Made by a program: the position numbers and the translations under genes | DNA from: Actinomadura oligospora ATCC 43269 | GTDB lineage: Bacteria; Actinomycetota; Actinomycetes; Streptosporangiales; Streptosporangiaceae | Length of the DNA: 64,000 bases | Assembly (NCBI RefSeq): GCF_000518265.1 | Contig: NZ_KI912411.1 | Span: 186,001 to 250,000 of the forward strand | Direction: 5' to 3' | Part shown: positions 61,207 to 64,000 of the stretch, piece by piece | Layout: every line of letters starts with the position of its first letter | Numbering within the stretch: position 1 is the stretch's first letter | Notes under the pieces: model-generated | The model's input: only the letters and a program-made list of their open reading frames with translations | The model's database searches: none | What the model was told of the DNA's origin: nothing

Positions 61207-63014
61207 TGCTCCGGCGTGTACAGGTAGCTCAGCAGGGCCTTGAACGAGGAGCTGGGGCCGGACAGCGAGCTCTTCCAGACGACCAGGGTGTTCGGGGTCG
61301 GGAAGAACAGCACGGGCAGGTCCTCGGCGAGCGCGGTGGCCTCGGCCGACAGGGCCTTGGGGTCCGCTCCGAACGTCGAGGCGTTGATCAGCTTGTCGGC
61401 CTCGGGGTTGGCGTAGGAGCCGAGGTTGAAGCTGCCTTCGGTGTTGAACACCGTGTTGCTGCTCGGGTAGCCGACCGCGAGGTAGAGCGGCCCGTTGTCC
61501 TGCATCGCCCATTCGTTGGCCTTGGCGGGAGCGAAGGAGTTGCCGTAGTTCTCGTACATGTAGTTGAGGGACTTGGTCACGATCTTCACCTCGACCCCCA
61601 GCTTCTTGGCCGCCGAGACGAACGCGATGTCGCGGGCGCCGACATAGCCGGGCGTGTTCGCCGAGGCGATCGTGAAACCGATCGTCTGCCCCTGCTTGAT
61701 ACCGGGGCCGCAGAGCGAAGGCCGCTCGCAGGTGGTCGTCCCGTCGGGCACGACCTTCCAGCCGTGGTCGGTGAGCAGCTTGGTCGCCGCCGCCGGGTCG
61801 TGGGGATAGGGCGCCTTGCCACCGAAGGACGGCGGGTACGGCGAGTCGGCCCCCACCGTGGTGTGGTTCTCCGCCCCGGCGCCGTTGTAGATGCCGCGGC
61901 TGGTGATGTAGCCCTTCTCGTCGATCAGCCGCTGGAGCGCCTGCCGGACGTACGGCTGCGCGATGACCTTGTCGAAGCCGCCGACGGTGTGCTTGAAGTT
62001 GATGGTGAGCGCGTCGAACCGGGCCGGCGCCGGGCTGCTGTAGACGGTGTAGCCCTTGGCCTTGAGCGCGCCGGCCTGCGAGATGAACGTGGAGTCCAGC
62101 GTCCCGACGGTGAGGTTGCCCGCCTTGAGCTGGTTGAGCACGGCGGCGGCGGACGTGAACGCCTTGAAGTCCACCTGGTCGAGGCGCTTCGCCCCAGGCC
62201 CGCTGTAGGACCTGTTCGCGGCCAGGGAGAACGAGCCGGTCGTCGGGTCGAAGCTCTTCAGCCTGTACGGCCCGTTCACGACCTGCCAGAGGGGGTTGGT
62301 GGCGAACGTCTGCTGACGGCTCGACTGCTTGGTGAGATAGGTGTAGATCGCCTTGGCGTTCTTCGGCTGGGTGTAGTCCAGGTGCGGGCCGCCGTCCTTG
62401 GCGATGTTCCACTCCTGGGACGGCATGACGTACAGCGTCGCCAGCATGGACAGCAGGTAGGACGGGTTGTACGCGGTCTTCAGGGTGAGCGTCAGCGTGT
62501 CCGGCCCGGTCGCGGCCGCGGTGACGCCGTCCGGGAACTGGCCGGGGGTGTAGAAGCTCCAGTTGGCCGGGCTCTCGGCCAGCGCGGCCTTGAGCAGGTC
62601 CAGGGAGAAGACGACGTCGCCGGCCGTGACGGGCCTGCCCGTGGACCACTTGTAGTCCTTCATCCTGATCGTCACGGTCCTGCGGTCCGCGCTGTAGACC
62701 GGCTGTTCGGCCAGGCTCAGCGCGGGGTCGACGATCTGGCTCCCGTCGCCGCTCGGCCGGTACAGCGACCGCCACAGCTGGCCGCGGGCGATCACGGTGC
62801 CGTTCGCCGAGGCGGGCGGGTAGGGGTAGATGAAGTTCGGGCTGAGCCCGGGGGTCAGCGCCACGACGGCCGTTCCGCCGTCCTTCGGGGTGCCGGTCTG
62901 CTTCGGGGGCACCGTGGCGATGTCCTTGGCCGTCCCGCCGCCGGAACCGCACGCCGACGCGGCGAGCAGGGTGGTGAGGACGGTGGCGAGCACGATCGAG
63001 GGGCGTCCGCGCAT
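61188..63014 (-). CDS. Peptide/nickel-type ABC substrate-binding lipoprotein (SBP_bac_5)
   Basis: 608 residues. Lipobox AASAC with Cys22, then the family 5 core: GLSPNFIYPYP, DYKWSTGRPVTAGDVVFSL, NGPYRLKSF and FDALTINFKH. It captures oligopeptides or other cations/opines outside the cell and delivers them to the permease pair. It ends 19 bp inside the esterase-like gene and starts 4 nt after the DppC-like stop. Confidence 0.93.
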   Translation of the reverse strand: MRGRPSIVLATVLTTLLAASACGSGGGTAKDIATVPPKQTGTPKDGGTAVVALTPGLSPNFIYPYPPASANGTVIARGQLWRSLYRPSGDGSQIVDPALSLAEQPVYSADRRTVTIRMKDYKWSTGRPVTAGDVVFSLDLLKAALAESPANWSFYTPGQFPDGVTAAATGPDTLTLTLKTAYNPSYLLSMLATLYVMPSQEWNIAKDGGPHLDYTQPKNAKAIYTYLTKQSSRQQTFATNPLWQVVNGPYRLKSFDPTTGSFSLAANRSYSGPGAKRLDQVDFKAFTSAAAVLNQLKAGNLTVGTLDSTFISQAGALKAKGYTVYSSPAPARFDALTINFKHTVGGFDKVIAQPYVRQALQRLIDEKGYITSRGIYNGAGAENHTTVGADSPYPPSFGGKAPYPHDPAAATKLLTDHGWKVVPDGTTTCERPSLCGPGIKQGQTIGFTIASANTPGYVGARDIAFVSAAKKLGVEVKIVTKSLNYMYENYGNSFAPAKANEWAMQDNGPLYLAVGYPSSNTVFNTEGSFNLGSYANPEADKLINASTFGADPKALSAEATALAEDLPVLFFPTPNTLVVWKSSLSGPSSSFKALLSYLYTPEQWYFHD

Positions 63015-63018
63015 GCTG

Positions 63019-63837
63019 CTAACTCCTTGCTGAGGTGGGGCGCCCGATCGCGTCCCGAAGGGCGTCGGCGAGCAGGTTGAGGGCGAGGACCGTGAGGATG
63101 ATGCAGGCGCCGACCGGATAGACCAGCCACCAGTAGTCGGCGGAGATGTAGGTGACGCCGCTGGCGAGCTGGCTGCCCCAGTCCGCGGTGGGATAGGTCA
63201 GGCCGAAGCCCAGGAAGCCGAGCGCGGAGACGACGATGATCGCGTCGGCCACCTGGAAGGTGACGGTCACGATGATCACGCCGAGCGCGTTGGGGACCAG
63301 GTGGGTGAGGATGACCCGCCACCGCGAGGCGCCCATGACCCTGGCCGCGAGGACGAACTCCCGGACCCGGAGCGTCAGCACCTCCCCGCGGACCAGCCGG
63401 GCCGACAGCAGCCAGGAGAACCCACCGATGACCAGGCTCAGCGACAGCGCGTCCGCGTGGAACCGGGCGGAGAGGATCAGCACGAAGAACAGGAACGGGA
63501 TCGACAGCATCACGTCGACCAGCCGCATCATGAACCCGTCGACCACTCCCCCGGCGAGCCCGGCGACCGCGCCGTAGAGGGTGCCGATCGTGGTCGCGAC
63601 GAGGGCGGCCAGCAGGCTGATCTGCAGCGACACCCGGCCGCCGTTCATCAGCCGTCCGAGCACGTCGAAGCCGTTGGTGTCGGTGCCGAGCGGATGCTCC
63701 CCGCCCGGCGGCAGGGCCGCGTTGACGAGGTCGACGTCGTTCTGGTTCGTCGGATGGAGCAGCGGGCCGAGGACGCAGAACCCCACGACGAGCAGCAGGA
63801 GCAGGCCACCGGCGAGCGCGAGCGGATGCCGCCTCAT
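63019..63837 (-). CDS. DppC-type ABC permease
   Basis: 272 residues with about six membrane spans, an N-terminal OppC_N segment (LGTDTNGFDVLGRLMNGGR) and the cytoplasmic EAA loop (EFVLAARVMGASRWRVILTHLVPN). The ATG overlaps the stop of the DppB-like gene by 4 bp. It is the second permease of the peptide importer; ATPase genes are not seen in the window. Confidence 0.94.
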   Translation of the reverse strand: MRRHPLALAGGLLLLLVVGFCVLGPLLHPTNQNDVDLVNAALPPGGEHPLGTDTNGFDVLGRLMNGGRVSLQISLLAALVATTIGTLYGAVAGLAGGVVDGFMMRLVDVMLSIPFLFFVLILSARFHADALSLSLVIGGFSWLLSARLVRGEVLTLRVREFVLAARVMGASRWRVILTHLVPNALGVIIVTVTFQVADAIIVVSALGFLGFGLTYPTADWGSQLASGVTYISADYWWLVYPVGACIILTVLALNLLADALRDAIGRPTSARS

Positions 63838-64000
63838 CTCCCCACCTCGATTCGGCGATCGGCGGCGGCGACCATGACGTCGGCGAGGAAGTTGCCGACG
63901 ACGGTCAGGAGGCCGCCCATCAGGGTGTAGGCGAGGAGCAGCGGATAGTCCTCGCGTTGCAGGCTGTTCAGGAACAGCAGGCCGAGGCCCGGGTAGTTGA
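63834..64000 (-). CDS. DppB-type ABC permease (partial, 3' end)
   Basis: Open on the minus strand from the window edge to TGA at 63834-63836, giving about 54 C-terminal residues with NYPGLGLLFLNSLQREDYPL and the last membrane span (GGLLTVVGNFLADV). This is the ending of DppB/OppB permeases. The start lies outside the window. Confidence 0.88.
   Translation of the reverse strand, partial: NYPGLGLLFLNSLQREDYPLLLAYTLMGGLLTVVGNFLADVMVAAADRRIEVGR

Overview
The window is about 72% G+C, uses many GTG starts, and packs genes into 4-bp stop/start overlaps. Together with SARP regulators, a type II polyketide synthase and the GlgE pathway this points to a filamentous actinomycete. An Actinomadura/Streptosporangiales-like host is plausible, but nothing seen fixes the genus.

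Positions 1-38,300 hold an aromatic (type II) polyketide locus. The core is at 10.2-15.9 kb: a Dabb-aromatase/cyclase fusion, a metal-dependent cyclase, a lipocalin-like protein, KS-alpha, KS-beta/CLF, ACP and an FMN reductase. Around it lie a BBE-type oxidase (cut by the window start), two P450s, a condensation-domain-like acyltransferase, two O-methyltransferases, several SDR/MDR reductases, an acyl-CoA-dehydrogenase-fold flavin monooxygenase, two convergent SARPs and a catalytically degraded IS701-like transposase gene that looks domesticated. A compact minus-strand operon (27.5-19.5 kb) encodes DJ-1 / ThDP decarboxylase-like / NTF2-like / DJ-1 / AGE epimerase-like / glycogen debranching enzyme / STAS. 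An SDR-PQQ dehydrogenase pair with an XRE regulator, an MFS exporter, and a plus-strand operon of an LLM oxidoreductase, three SnoaL-like proteins (one fused to ankyrin repeats), a muconolactone-isomerase-like protein, a tandem EthD protein and an SDR complete the region. Direct repeats phased by 11 bp or a multiple of it, as expected for SARP sites, occur upstream of five of these units. They suggest which genes are co-regulated.

Positions 38,350-45,350 are alpha-glucan/trehalose metabolism: a degenerate trehalose-6-phosphate-synthase-like gene, then glgE-treS-maltokinase as one coupled operon. Positions 45,450-50,620 hold a PIMT-like methyltransferase, then an LCM-type methyltransferase coupled to a single-module A-T-TE NRPS-like enzyme.

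Positions 50,600-53,350 form a scar: a lone 29-nt type I-E-like CRISPR repeat, a frameshifted sugar-binding lipoprotein gene, a truncated ROK regulator, and the 3' half of a tRNA-Pro followed by its terminator, with no 5' half. This looks like an integration-site remnant, with everything to its left possibly island DNA.

Positions 53,540-64,000 look like ordinary catabolic chromosome: M20 peptidase, acetyltransferase and N-acylamino-acid-racemase-like enzyme, a PucR regulator with a coupled 20-codon leader ORF, and a convergent operon of a dipeptide-type ABC transporter (cut by the window end), an erythromycin-esterase-like protein and a prolyl oligopeptidase.
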